A stretch of 64,000 bases of DNA from Nissolia schottii (GCA_003254905.1 QANU01020707.1:1-64000); one strand, 5' to 3'. Positions 46,481 through 59,060 are shown, counted from the stretch's first letter. Program-made: numbers and translations. Notes: a model not told the origin generated them from the sequence alone.

Positions 46481-48656
46481 AAAAATTAAAAGAGGGAAAA
46501 TTAAGTGTGAGTGGAAGTTGGCACCTAGTGAAAGTTGTTGTATGTGTGTGAGAGGAGAGATGGAAGGTACGAAAAAAACACAAAGTGAAAATGGGGGGTT
46601 GGGTTGGGTGTGAGTGATTGGAGGAAGGCCCCTTTGTGCTCCACTGGATGGGTAACAAAGGCTGGGTGGAAACTAATATTTGTGTCCAACAAATAACAGA
46701 CATATATTGTCCTCTTCACACCTGACCTCATATTAAAACAAGAATGTTAAGTATATAACATAAATGTGAACAATAAAAATTAACTCTTATGAAAGCATGA
46801 GTTTCATTACAGAGTGAAAAAATGTGAGCATAGTGAGACCAATACTTTAATTGTAAAAAAGTTAAATCTTATTATCCACTTGTAAGTTATACGCACACAA
46901 TATTCATCCTATAAAAAAAAACCTACTACTTTTAAATCACCATCGGACAGTATCCTCATAATTTCATTACAAACATTTTTTTGGTTTTTCAATTTCAAAA
47001 ATAAAATAAAATAAAATAAAAACCTTTTTGTTTTTAGTTATTTCTTAATTTTAATTTTAATTATGAAATACATTTCCACTTATTCTCAATTTATTATATA
47101 AACGTTATATTTTCTTTAATAATTATTGTTCAATTATAAGATTTATATTTTAAATAATGTACATTATATAATATAATTTTGTTTTTATATTAATAAGATT
47201 TTTTTGACTTATATATTATTAAATATCTCTTTAACTTATACAATTTATGAATTCATTACATGTACTATATATCAAAACCTTTAAAAATAATTTCAAAGTC
47301 AAACACACTAATTAAGTCATTATTAAACTGAATTATGACTTAAAGAATTAGCTCAATCAAAAGATAAGGTTAGATTCTGGTTAGACCAAATCTGACCTAT
47401 AGACACATCATGACAACTTTACAATTTAATTTTGATCATTTAATTAAAATTTAATGATCAATATTTTTTTAATCTAACATGTAATCACTTCGCTCAATTA
47501 ATCCCACTCTCTCTCAATAAATCCCAAATGAGCAAGTTTCAAGTATCAGTTTCCCATATATACATGCAGCACTAATATTTGTCAATCAAGAGACACACAT
47601 GCAGGTTGGTGGTACATCCGGTCTATTATTTTGACATTCCTTAGAATTTGATATTTACCTACTTTCATATCAATACATTATATATCGCACATATATATCC
47701 ATATATACGGCATCTATATAGAATACATACATATGCGTGAGAGAGCACAGCATAATTAAAATGTTTATGTGGTGGGTAGGGTCTATGAAGCACCATAAAT
47801 GGGTCGTGGATGCAGTCCATTGTGGTCTTTCTTTTGCTTCATTAATGTGGACAAAATCTAGCACCATCCATCATAATCTCGAGTCCTCAATTGAATAGAC
47901 AAGCACACAAATCACTTGCAATCGATATGCCCTACCCATGGATTCTTGTGGCGTGAAAATGTTACCGTCTAATTTTATTACATATCTATCTAGCTAGCAG
48001 TGCTATACTAGCTACACCATATCAATTTTCTCTCATCATAAAATCCTAGTTTTTATTGCAATCACTTAATTAGGTGTATAGTTTAATATTAGACTGGTTA
48101 AGACTGGAAGGAAACTGATTCTAGCTAGTTAATTTGTAGTCTAATATAAGATTAGTATTGTTAGCTAGGCGTTAGTATTACCTAACACAGGCTAATATAT
48201 ATAGCTAGGCATTCAAAATCATTTGCAAATCATTGTTCTTAAATTCAGTGCACCCTTCTGTGTCACTTCTACCTTTATGTGTTGTAGATTTGCACATCTC
48301 CTCATCTTTACCGAGTCACTTAGCTTGTTGTGTGCAAGATGATAATTGATTCCTCTAGTAACAATGTAGGAAGATCAAACAAGACATTAAAATCATATAC
48401 TCAGAATTTCAAAAAAGAAAAAGGAAAAAAAAATAATAATACAAGGCTTCCATAATTTTGGGGCGGATTTTAGTTGGGGTGAGTCGCAAGACAGTTCCAC
48501 GTGAAGATTTTGATAAAGTGGAACTCTTTCGTTGATTTTATTTGTTTTGCACAAAAAAGGAAGACAAATTTAGTCCTCAAACTTTACGAATGAAAGGAAC
48601 ATTTGACAAGCATAATGCGGCCTTTTGTCAAAAAAATTAGGATCCAATTTTTTAGC

Positions 48657-48701
<45 letters not shown>

Positions 48702-49424
48702 TTTAAACTAAAAAGAATCAACTCTCATATTTTTTAGGTAAACTTTTTTAAATAATTAAAATCTTAGCAAAAGATGAAAATAATTGCTTTATTAAAAAAA
48801 TTATTTTAAACATTTTTTAATTATATGAAAAATCAAATTTGCATTTATTTTTTAAATGTTGAAACAAATGAACCTTTAATCTATCTCGAATTTCAACCCT
48901 ATTATTAGCCATGCATGATCATGTGGGAATGCTTTTCATCACATACAAAGAAAAAAAGAAAAGAAAAGATATGCAAGGATCTAGACAGCTAAATATATGC
49001 AATTGAAAATTAATATATGCCTATCCATGCATGTGCAAATTTACTGGATTGGATTGGAAGGGAAGGAAACAAGGGCTACTCTTTCGGGTGCCCCTTATGC
49101 TCTTGTCTGCCCATTAAAAGGGAGCGATCTAAGGAAAAATCCCTTCTTTTTTTCTTTTTCATGTTTAGCTAATTAAGTTATTTATCCTATTTCTACGTAA
49201 ACTAAAGTTCTTCAATAATTGAGTTGAAGAAATTAAATAGTTATTTGTCTCGAAAATTTTAGAGGTGATTTTATAAAAAAAAAATTATATTTTTACACCA
49301 AATTATCTAACATCCTGTTAAAAAAATATATTATGACAATAACATTTAGTAGGGATCACAAATACAATAAACAATTCAATCACCCTCTCTTGCTCTCAAT
49401 CTCTCCACTCTATTTAAAACACGC
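46481..49424. other. Intergenic DNA with microsatellites
   Basis: There is an AAAAT repeat near 46999-47020 and a TA repeat at 48662-48696. Single-copy-looking blocks at 46500-46735 and 47730-47880 have more balanced composition but no protein or stable RNA that I can name. Confidence 0.4.
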
Positions 49425-49835
49425 GGGTATCAACATAATAGAAATAAGTATCAGTGTAATAGAGATAAATATCAATATAATGAAATAGGTATTAACATAT
49501 TTAAAAAGTATCAACGTAATAAAAAGGGGACATTGATACCTTTTTTTTTATAAACGTTGATATACCTATTTTATTATGTTGATACCTATATCTATTACGT
49601 TGATATATGGAGAGAAAATATTTTGATACCTAGCTTCATTATGTTGATACCTATGCTTATTCCGTTGATTCATATATTTCCATTATATTGATACTCATGA
49701 GGTGAATGAGTTTGACGTTGGAGTGAGAGAGTGAGAGCAGAGGAAAGAGAAAAAAGGCATTGGTTGATACTTTTTGTAATATGTTGATACTGTTAGGTTG
49801 ATACATGCTGCTATTATGTTGATACTCACGTGAGT
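49425..49835. repeat. TTGATAC repeat array with inverted halves
   Basis: From 49428 to about 49525 the word TATCAACATAATA and variants recur. From about 49535 to 49830 the inverse TATTATGTTGATACCTA recurs at intervals of 20-35 bases. The two halves are complementary, meeting around a T-run near 49545. No coding frame crosses it. It may be an inverted-repeat element (a MITE) with internal short repeats; target duplications were not found. Confidence 0.65.
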
Positions 49836-50791
49836 GAGAGTGAGATCAACAGAGGAGGGGGAATTTGCTCTAACGCGGAGAAAGTATTACGTGATGGAAA
49901 AAGAGTGTGATTGATGGAGGGAGAATGTGTTTAAAAGACAAAAATAATTGCATTGCTACCACGGGCACATGTATTGATATCATATGCACATGTGTTAATA
50001 CTGTCCATGTACCTCATTATACCAAATATAACAATTTTATCTTTTTTTTTCTCTCTCTCTTATATGATGTATATAAGGTGTTTGGCCATATTTAGTATCC
50101 AAATAGCAATGCCAAATTTTATAACACTTGTAATTGGCTTCAAACTTCTTCCTTCATAATAAAATTTTGAAACAAAGATGATGTAGCTTGTTTGATAAAA
50201 GAAAATAAGTAAAAGCATTGTTTGACAAAAGAAAATAAGTAACAGCAAACCCACTAAAAATGGTAATTGTAAAGAGTTTTGGTAGTATGGATGTGGTTAG
50301 AAATTTAAATCTTAATGTGACTAATGTAAAAAAAAAAAATTGATTTTTTTTATAGAACTAATTTTGTCAAAATAAGCAAAAGCTATTTTTTGGGTATTAT
50401 TTAAAAAAAATTGTACAATAGACATAATGTTATGTTTTTATAAAATTAACCATAATTATTAAATATTATATTATATAAATAATTATTTTATATTTTTTAA
50501 TAATTTTGTCATACAACAGCTAGCATCTTTTTCATACAATTCAAACACACACACACAAAAAAAAATCTTAAAATCACTTTTTTAATTGAAACATTTAAAT
50601 ATAAATCCATCCTCACATAATTGATTATATAAAAAATTAATTTTACAGTTTTTCCTCCAAAAGAATTCATTTGGAGTTTTTTTATTATAGTTTAATTTCT
50701 ATCCATTGACAATGTAAATGTTTTTTAATTTACATTGTTATCCAATTAAATATCTTGATATGCATGACTTTTGAATAATAAAGAGAGAAGG
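49836..50791. other. AT-rich intergenic DNA
   Basis: At 50160-50240 the word TTTGATAAAAGAAAATAAGTA is present twice in near-identical tandem copies. No gene is seen. TTA at 50792-50794 is the target duplication of the following CACTA. Confidence 0.5.
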
Positions 50792-51074
50792 TTACACTAC
50801 AAGGAAATAGCTCATTACCGTCGACATTACCGTCGGTTTTTTACGCTACCGTCGGCACTACCGTCGGACGCGGACACACGGTAAAGTGGTCGATGGTAAT
50901 CATTTTACCGTCGGAAAATGAAACCGATGGTAATTACCGCCGGTATAAACCGACGTAAACCGGTTCACATTTGAGTACATTTGAACCGGTTTACCGTCGG
51001 TTCAAGGCGACGATAATATAATAATATTTTATTCATGTTCGTTACCGTGGGATATATCCGACGGTAATAATTAA

Positions 51075-53150
51075 ATATTTTTAAAAAATAAAATTGTTTA
51101 TAATTTTGTATTATTTGTTTTAATAAATGACTATAATCATATCAATTAAAATTTTCATTTAATTTTTGTAATTTATAAATATATTAAAATTTATATTTAA
51201 TAACTAATTAAATATTTATATGTTATGTGGTGGACAACATATATTCCGTTTATGGTTGGTAGAATTTAAAGATGGACGGTGCACATGTGAAAAATATAGT
51301 TTCTTAGGTAAAAGACAAATAAGTAATAGGGGACAGATATCTCACTAGTGGCTCAAATTCGGGCTTCTGCAACAATAGTTTCTCAAATAAACCTACACAC
51401 TCCTCCTATATTGTAACACCCTAGCTAGCTAGCTTATGCTTAAGTCGTAAACCATGCTTCACTAGGTTGTTATCTACTTGGTTGGAATGCTTATAGTCCT
51501 TTGCCCCTTCAACCCAGCACATGCAATATTAATACAAACAGCATTTTAACCTATTATGCTTACATACCCGAATTAGCTAGGTGAATGTTTCACATGCGCA
51601 CAATTCCAGCAAGATAATTTATACTCAAGTTCTCTTCATCAATTTCTCCTTCGAATCAGCCATACACACACATCACCAACACAAACCTATTGTTGTCGCG
51701 ATTATAAAATTAAAACACCCTAAAGGGTGCTAAGGTCCAGATTACCCACTAACTCCAACATTCTCTTTTTCAGGACATCACATACATTTTATCCGAACAG
51801 CACTCCTATATGTACTAGCACACACAACACCTTAACAAGCTATATTTCCATATACCAATTTATTTAAATGAGCAAAATAGCATATTAGAATCCCATACTC
51901 CAAATTAATTAGGCAATTTACATAACACATACAATTATCCTAACAGCTTTCTATCATGTTGCATTTTCACATATCACTTTAGCTAGATAATTAAAGAACA
52001 CCTGCAACAGCTCCAAATATCATTATAACATATTTTAGTCATACTTAATTTAGCTAGATGATTAAAGAACACATGCAGCAGCTCCAATTAGCATTATAAC
52101 ATAATTTAGTCACGTTTCATTTGGCTAGAACTTTATCTACTCATGCAACAGCCACAAATAGCAATTTAGTTTGAATTATGCGAAATCTTCTCATGAGCAC
52201 AAAATTCCATTTAATAGCAAACAACACTTAAATCATTCTAACATTTTCTTACTTCAAAAACAGCAGATGCACTAAAATTCTCTAAATTTTCTCATGAGCA
52301 CAAAATTCCAATTAATAGTAAACAACACTTTACTATAATTTATTTTGAATCACATAATCATAATTCATTTTGAATAACATTTTCTCATAATTTAATTTAA
52401 ATGATCATAACAACACTTTACTATAATTTATTTTGAATCACATAATCATAATTCATTTTCTTAGCTTGACAATTTTATAGTTGCACCTACAGCCCACCCA
52501 ACAACCTTAGAAGGTAGTTATATTACATTTTGCATAATTCAGATCCTTTCTAAATTTTTCCACTCTCAGCCGAACACACTAACACTGGACTCATACCACC
52601 TGTTTCCAATTTACAAGATCTTATGAAACATATTTAACATACAACAAAAAGGATATGGATTTGGTAACAAGTTCCCTTATCTGAAATTTTTCAAGCATAC
52701 ATTTGAACGGTCAATCCATACTAAGCCCTTATCACATCACCTAAATTATAAAATTTTCTTGTTATGCATTTATCAATTAATAGCACTTAGAACCCGATTC
52801 TATTTACCCTCCTTATAGCTAGAAATGGAAAAATAATATAAAAATCAATCACACTTCATCTAGACCAACACATATTTATTACAATTCATAGTTTGTCAGT
52901 TACTCAAGATGCCTAAAATGTATAGGGGAAGTAGCACCAGTATGATTTAGTTGCAATATAGCTTAGGTTCACACAAATTTAAAAGTTGTTAAAACTTAAA
53001 AGTCTGGTGTTTGTTAACATTTAACTATATTCTGTTCTGTTAATAAAACTAGCATCAACATCTTTACTTTTAGAACAAAGGAAGATTTAGATCAAATTAA
53101 GTAAATACAACACAATGAGTGACCCTCTAAGTTCAAGTACAATTCCAATT
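51075..53150. other. Non-coding interior of the small CACTA
   Basis: AT-rich with no supported frame. At 51990-52130 a unit with GCTAGATGATTAAAGAACAC and CAGCTCCAAATAGCATTATAAC-like words occurs about three times. Confidence 0.5.
52185..52460. repeat. Tandem repeats inside the small CACTA
   Basis: TTTTCTCATGAGCACAAAAT with following sequence occurs twice (near 52190 and 52288). A unit beginning AACACTTTACTATAATTTAT and running through CATAATCATAATTCATTTT occurs twice (near 52323 and 52413). Confidence 0.75.
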
Positions 53151-53156
53151 ACAACG

Positions 53157-53251
53157 GTAAAGTGGTCGACGCCCTCAAAATATTCTGGCTTTATCACTCC
53201 TCGGTTCTCATAATATCTATCGTACATCCAAAATATTACCGCGGGAATCAT
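53157..53251 (-). pseudogene. 5' end of a TNP2-type transposase gene
   Basis: From ATG at 53251-53249 the frame reads MIPAVIFWMYDRYYENRGVI, then KPEYFEGVDHF, parallel to the first 31 residues of the transposase in the larger CACTA (MIPTVRHWMYHRYLENRRVI). The match ends abruptly near 53157, a deletion breakpoint. The leader upstream is also conserved. Confidence 0.88.
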
Positions 53252-54374
53252 TTTTTTCCAGAAATCCTATGTGCATGTTACACAAATTATGGACATGAAC
53301 TTAATAATTTTAATAACTTAACTGAATGCATTACGAATTAATTCCACACAAATATTTGTCAAACCGTTCTACAACATAGGCCCTCCAATCTCCGCAAACA
53401 ACACATAATCACCGTTGCCAGCACATCAATTCAAACAATGTCGGAAAGTAACGCTAAGCGTTCCTTCCCCCAGTCCAGCCATACAACTCCAATCCTACAA
53501 ATCTATCCTAATAAAATAAGTCTCTATCCTAGTACCAATAAAGTTTAAGACATACCTAATTGCCGTTGATAATTGTTTGATCAATCCTTGACACAATCCT
53601 TAACTCCTTAGATCCTCAGCTCATTACAAATTAAGTGGTGGTGACACATCCTTAGCATAAGTCATGGCAACCAAAAGAAATGAAATGTTAAATAAACATA
53701 GACAATGTTATGAAATTAACATATATTTTGTGGGGTGCAAAGGAAAGAACAGAAGCAAGGAATATGTGGCTTTAGTGGTGGCGGCGCGGTGGTGTGAAAA
53801 AAAGAAAACAATAGCTACCCACAATGCAAGACAACATACCTGTAGCACGGTGGTGGAGCGGTGGTGGCACGGTGGTGGCGCGGTGGTGGCATGGTGGTGT
53901 TATGGTGGTGAGTGGGGAAGGAGAGAAGGGAAGAGAAAGGAGAAAGAAGGAGAAAGAAGTTGCAGTAATGAGAAGAAGAGAAAGGAAATTCGCTTAAGTA
54001 TTTTTCTGAAAGATTACCGTCGGATTTATCCGACGGTAACCAGTGAATTCTAACGGTAATAAAATAAAATAAAACGCATCGTTTTATTAAACACATTACC
54101 GTCGGTACTTACCGACGGTAATGCAACACCAACGGTAACCCAATTACATGGCGCCAACATTTTGGAGCCAAAATGAAAAATTTTAAATAAAATTTTTACC
54201 GTCGGAAATATCCGACGGTAAAGGCGGCTATTACCCACGGTAATGGACATATTGCTTGTTTTTTTTCCGCGAACCGATTACCGTCGGTAAAGTAGTAAAT
54301 GCCGACGGTAATACCGTCGGAAAATAACCGACGGTAATTTTGGGACGATAATAATCATATTTCTAGTAGTGTTA

Positions 54375-56290
54375 ACCATTAATTTTAATGTAGCAATATT
54401 TGATTCGATGATGTATAAATTTTTTTTACACAGTTAGTGGACAGAAATTAAACTCTTTTGATTATACATAGAAACTGATCATTATAGAATTATGATATTT
54501 TTAATTACTAAATCAATCCTAAGTGTCAAATATCATATAATATAAATAATTTATTTCATATTATTTTTAATAATTTAATGTACAAAAGTAAATTTTTAAT
54601 CTAGTCCAAACAAATTAAAACACCCGAGGAAGCTGATGATTTCCTGTTTGTTTTTTCAATGACTTTAAGACTTAAACCCAAAAATTGGGCAAACAAGATT
54701 TAGAGTTATCAGTCGAAACTCCACAATGCTCAATCCTTATATGCCACGCCTCATGAAAATATGTAAAGAGTAAATTCAATAAGATATACTCAAACTCAGT
54801 CTCAAATGCAAACCCTATCGTAACTAGCTGTTGTTGGCTTCCTGCTTGAGGACGCCGTAGGCTAGTTGCCTTTTCTTTTTCTTTGTCTTTCATTACCAAA
54901 ATAAATTAACACCATACTTAAAAATTACTTTTATGTTAATATATTTAAATTTAAATTAATTTTTATATAATCGATTATATAAAAAATAATTATATTTATA
55001 ATTGGTATTGAAATAATTTTAATTTTATCATTTTTTCAGACACATAGTAAGTTGCGACAAATATAGCTAATAGGTTGAAATCCAAAACACACATATAAAT
55101 ATTCTAGTGGATTATGTAAATAAAAATGATATCAATAAATAAAATAGAGATGGTTGGCACAATTAGTAAAAAAGAACTTATATCTCAAAAAGACGTATGC
55201 TTTCATAAACGTTTAAAGAGTTTGGAGGTATACTCTAATCCTAATAAGATACATGACTAATGTCAAATTTATCTAAATTTTTTATTAAAAAAAATAGATG
55301 GGCTTTCTTTTTTCTTTTTCGTTTTTTGAGTGCAAGTGAGATCTTAAGATTTTGATGTAAGAGAGAAAAGATGGTTATTGGTGGACATTAAAAGTTACTA
55401 AAAATGGCACATGATACAAGTACTTCATCAGAGGATTAATAACATATCAATGATTATTCATTATGTAATTTATTTTATCGATAAGTATATTGCATTATGT
55501 TAAGCATCTTTGACCAATATACACAACTTGGATTTCTTCAAAATATACCCATATCATGTATATATGTTTAGTTTCTGGTCCACGCATATGATCATGGATA
55601 TCATTGATAAAGTATACGTTTATGCGTATATGTAATATATGCCATGAATTTTATATTGCATACCTTCTGAAACAAGTATTATTATAGAGTTTATAGTGTG
55701 TAGTGGGAACATGGATTGGACCACAAGCCTTCATTTTGAAAAAATAAAGAAATTAAAAAAAAATGCGTAGAATAAAATTAATAATATTATTGCTAGCCAA
55801 GTTGTAGAGAATTTCCAATAATGGATAGGTGACCCATTGTCGGGTAAAATTTCTTTCCGTGTGTTTGGTTTGTTAGGGAATGGGGTCTACATCTCAATAG
55901 ATATCATAATTTTGTGAAAAACATTTTCTGACGATTCTGCAAATCTAAATAAATGTAATCAACTTATGGAATTTTGAATAATAATTTAAAGAAAAATGAT
56001 GATGGAAATGGAGTGGTACTCTTGCTGTTGAGTAATTCTTAGGTGTTAATGATATGCCCCTGTATTGAAGGAGGGATGAAGATCACAATTTGAAAGAAGC
56101 AATAATAAATTTAATTTTAAATTTTAATTGACGTGTCACAATTTCATTGGTGAGACAGAGGGGGGAGACATGTGATCTTCATATGAGAATAAGACATGAG
56201 AGGAATGATTTATTGTGAGAGGGAGAGAATCAAATTTTAACTATTAAGTGATTTTTAAACAACTTTTATTCTCGATTATCTTTTATATAT
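54375..56290. other. Intergenic DNA, no gene seen
   Basis: AT-rich. A 75-codon open frame at 54899-54672 (-) with LRRPQAGSQQQLVT has no recognised domain and no clear promoter. Nothing else can be supported. Confidence 0.4.
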
Positions 56291-56313
56291 TTTAGCACGG
56301 CTAGGGCTACAAC

Positions 56314-56912
56314 CCTAATGCTGCTAACCGTGCTATCAACTCATAATTTACATAGTGACACTGAATGCACAAACTTTTACATATACGTGTATAAACTTTT
56401 TCTACACATATGCAGAAACTTTTTAAAAGTAATTGTCACACTCTCTTTCTATTAAACTAGATTTACGACGTATTAAATAGAGAAAAGTAAGTGTTGCATT
56501 CTCTCTCCATCTCCTCACTCACACTCTAAGCGTGTTGAATTACTCTCTACAATGCACAAATATTTTAAAATATATGCACAAACTTTTCAACATCCAAAAA
56601 CAAAAAAAAAATGTAAACGAAAACGAAGATGAAAAAGAAAATTTATGTGCTTACATGTACAAACTTTTGAACAAATATGTACAAAATTTTCTACACACAT
56701 TCATAAAATTTTAAAAATCCAAATACAACAAATATGATGGAAACAAAAATGAAAATTGTTAGATTCATAAATAATAAGATAGAAACAAAAATAAATGATG
56801 AGAGATTGGAAAAAAGATAGAAAAAATAAAGAATACAAAAAAGAAGTGTGTATTAGAAAGAGTGAGTTGTGTAACAGGTGACAAATTTTGAATTATATAC
56901 ATAACATTTCTC
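56314..56912 (+). mobile_element. Third copy of the Mutator-like MITE family
   Basis: It has the same orientation and landmarks as the copy at 7793: TAATGCT start, TTTACATAGTGACACTGAAT, repeated TGCACAAACTTTT words, GATTCATAAATAATAAGAT, and the end ATAACATTTCTC. At 56825-56833 the uninterrupted AAATAAAGAATA corresponds to the point where the large CACTA entered the first copy. The 9-bp duplication is not evident here. Confidence 0.65.
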
Positions 56913-57394
56913 TGTGTATTTATATTATTATACATGAACAATCGTATATATACTCAGTAAAAAATAATAGATTTTTTAATATATAAAAGAATGACATTAT
57001 TTTGATACCTCATCAAATTTAAGAGTATTAATTGATCCCTTATGATCATCTGTGACTAAGAATCAGCCACATGTCCTACTACTCTAAATACTTATTATTT
57101 TAAGTTTGAAAATAAATCATGACCGTCAAAATATAAAGAAACATTGATATCCTTATAAAAATATGGATAGCGAAGGAATAACCATTAAAGAATAGTTATC
57201 GGATGAAATATGAAATAGTATATATGACTTAATCATCCATTTAAAATATTAATAAATAAATTTAGACAAAAACTTTTATTATTATTTTTTTTCTTTATAT
57301 ATTTGACACATATTAAGATGTATTTTTTTTAATAATAATTAATCTTTAATGTACATAAACGTGTGATATTTTGCCAATGGAGGCCAGCTCATTT
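56913..57394. other. AT-rich intergenic DNA
   Basis: No feature that I can support. Confidence 0.5.
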
Positions 57395-57640
57395 AGAGGT
57401 GCGTTTGTTTCAGATTATTGTAAAAAAAAAATACTTTTCATAACTAAAAAAATCAGTTTTAATATATCTGGTAATTTAAAAAAATCTGAATTTTAAAAAA
57501 TATATTTTTAACTTTTATTCATAAATTAAAAGAAATAGTGTCGTAAAGAAATCTATGATAGTGTCGTAAAGAAATCTATGTTCAACTTTTTGAACTCTAT
57601 AATAAAAATCAAAATTTTTAAACTAAAACAAACGTCCTTT
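57395..57640. mobile_element. Small MITE candidate
   Basis: The left end AGAGGTGCGTTTGTTTCAG and the inverted right end AAAGGACGTTTGTTTTAG match at about 16 of 18 positions. The centre is AT-rich with a 23-bp unit (TAGTGTCGTAAAGAAATCTA...) in tandem. No clear target duplication. Confidence 0.45.
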
Positions 57641-57872
57641 GCAAGTATTTGATGAGACACGTTATGACCCTCAATTTTGGCAAACTTTCCCCTTAACTTA
57701 ATTAAACTTCTAATAAAAAGAGGAATAGGTGTGTGCATATTTGATTTTCAAGTGAAAATACTTAGAATTTATTTTAGCAATCACAGAAGTGAATGTTTCT
57801 CACTTCTGAAGCTTTTGAATCAATTGTGAGTGTGTACACTTGAAAACTAAACATGCTAATAGTAGTTATCTA

Positions 57873-58110
57873 CTTTCTCCATCTACAAATAACAGACTTT
57901 TTAACAAAAAAAATTGTCTACCAATATTTGTCATTTTAGAGTTTCAATGTAGTATTAATTGTTTAATAGAGAAAGAGAATTTTATAAAAAAAACAAAAAG
58001 GCTAAATTTGTCAAGCCAATGTAAATCTTTTGTATATTTGGGTAATATTAATGATTTCTTAATAAGTGTGCACAAACCTTAAAAGACTCTTATTTTGTGG
58101 ATAGAGGGAG
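57873..58110. mobile_element. Stowaway-type MITE, 238 bp
   Basis: TA at 57871-57872 and 58111-58112 fits the Tc1/mariner target duplication. The left end CTTTCTCCATCTACAAATAA and the inverted right end CTCCCTCTATCCACAAAATA are inverted repeats and resemble the Stowaway consensus CTCCCTCYRTCC. It is non-coding, and its right end is about 650 bp upstream of the miR393 hairpin. Confidence 0.75.
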
Positions 58111-58256
58111 TACCAAAATTTTCTTTTATACATCTCATAATCACCGGTTTGTCGCTTCATATTAATTTAGTTATTGTGAGAGAATTAATCATTATTATCA
58201 GTGGTAGATATTCTGGGTACAAAAAAAACCAAAATTTTGTTTTATTCACTTAAAAA

Positions 58257-58496
58257 ATTCCTTCGTTCACTACTCTTGATGTACTCAAATAACTGTCCAC
58301 TTTTACATATAGATAATTTTTAAATAATTGTTCACTTATTAAATTTAGATAATATTAATTATTATTATTTTTAATATATTTCTATTAAATTTTGTAAAAT
58401 ACTACTAAATTTCTTTAACTTTGAGATTTTTTTAATTATTTTATTAATATCAATACGAAATGAAAAGTGAACAAATATAAGAGACAACCGAGCGAG
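58257..58496. mobile_element. Stowaway-like MITE candidate upstream of MIR393
   Basis: The inverted right end CTCGCTCGGTTGTCTCTTAT and the left end CCTTCGTTCACTACTCTTGA share their first half. Both continue to a GTTCACTTTT/GTCCACTTTT word. TA follows on the right (58497-58498); the left duplication is not preserved. It ends about 45 bases before the possible TATA box of the MIR393 transcript. Confidence 0.5.
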
Positions 58497-58541
58497 TACT
58501 AAAAAATAAAAATAAAAATAAAAAAAATCCTTGATTGTTGT

Positions 58542-58550
58542 TAATATAAG
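58542..58550 (+). promoter_or_regulatory. Possible TATA box of the MIR393 gene
   Basis: TAATATAAG lies about 30 bases before the start of a CT/CA-rich, transcribed-looking stretch (from about 58575). This is a guess from position and composition. Confidence 0.3.
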
Positions 58551-58640
58551 CACTAGTTCTCGTTTACATTGAAAGCCTCTCCTTCAAACTAAGCCTCAAA
58601 CTCAGAGCCATTCACTTTCCTTTGCACTCACCAACAACAC

Positions 58641-58675
58641 CAGAGAGAGAGAGAGAGAAAGAGAAAGAGAGAGAC
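58641..58675. repeat. GA-rich microsatellite in the MIR393 leader
   Basis: A nearly pure GA run with GAAA interruptions lies between the presumed start of transcription and the hairpin. In plants such GA repeats near starts can bind GAGA-binding BPC proteins; that role is inference. Confidence 0.75.
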
Positions 58676-58768
58676 ATGAGAGAATTCTTCTCTATTCTTC
58701 TGAAACCTTGAGAGAGTTAAAAGGAATTGGTGAAAGTTGTTACTATTCCACTGCAACTGGAGGAGGCA

Positions 58769-58790
58769 TCCAAAGGGATCGCATTGATCC
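58769..58790 (+). ncRNA. MIR393: Mature miR393 (5' arm)
   Basis: TCCAAAGGGATCGCATTGAT followed by CC is the conserved miR393 of plants, 22 bases with the common 3' CC form. Confidence 0.97.
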
Positions 58791-58869
58791 CAAAATCTTC
58801 TTCAATCTCTCTTCTCTTCTAATAATTAATTTCCTTTCCCAAATTATATATATATTTATTTATTTTGGG

Positions 58870-58890
58870 ATCATGCTATCCCTTTGGATT
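58870..58890 (+). ncRNA. MIR393: miR393* (3' arm)
   Basis: ATCATGCTATCCCTTTGGAT followed by T pairs with the mature strand and matches the well-known miR393* of plants. In Arabidopsis one star form has its own targets; nothing here shows this for this locus. Confidence 0.93.
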
Positions 58891-59060
58891 CCTCCTTTGG
58901 TGGCTTCTATCTATTACATGATGGATGGTTCTTCTCTTCCTTTGTGGACTACAACATCATCATCATCATCATCATCATCTATTATAATCTTTGCAGTGTC
59001 AACATTCCTTCCTTGGATGAATAGAGAGTGCCACAATTCCTGTAAGTCCATATTAATTTT

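Larger units (their letters stand above)
50795..54371. mobile_element. Non-autonomous CACTA element, 3,577 bp
   Basis: It begins CACTACAAGGAAATAGCTCA and its inverted right end is CACTACTAGAAATATGATTA. TTA flanks both sides (50792-50794, 54372-54374). Subterminal TTACCGTCGG/CCGACGGTAA arrays fill 50815-51070 and 54010-54355. No full gene is inside, but 53157-53560 is closely matched to the transposase start and leader of the larger CACTA (12945-13318). It is therefore an internal-deletion relative of that family that would need a transposase from elsewhere. Confidence 0.93.
58575..59060 (+). ncRNA. MIR393: MIR393 primary transcript and hairpin
   Basis: The hairpin spans about 58757-58903. 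The 5' arm holds the miR393 sequence. The 3' arm holds its star strand, and the arms pair almost fully over about 40 bases, from GGAGG...CCCAAAAT to ATTTTGGG...CCTCC, around a loop of roughly 60 bases. miR393 is an ancient plant microRNA that cuts mRNAs of the TIR1/AFB auxin receptor F-box proteins and so lowers auxin response in development and defence. The leader carries a GA microsatellite (58641-58675), and a CAT repeat follows the hairpin (58950-58979). The 125-codon open frame across it is a shadow. Transcript ends are inferred from composition; the hairpin itself is certain by sequence. Confidence 0.95.

Noticed and set aside
47765..47850. Possible microRNA hairpin (ATGAAGC ... GCTTCAT)
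   Set aside because: The stem is short and interrupted by an unequal loop of about eight bases, and neither arm resembles a known microRNA.
54672..54899. 75-codon minus-strand frame starting MVMKDKEKEKATSLRRPQAG
   Set aside because: No recognisable domain, no splice partners and AT-rich flanks. It could be a fragment but cannot be supported.
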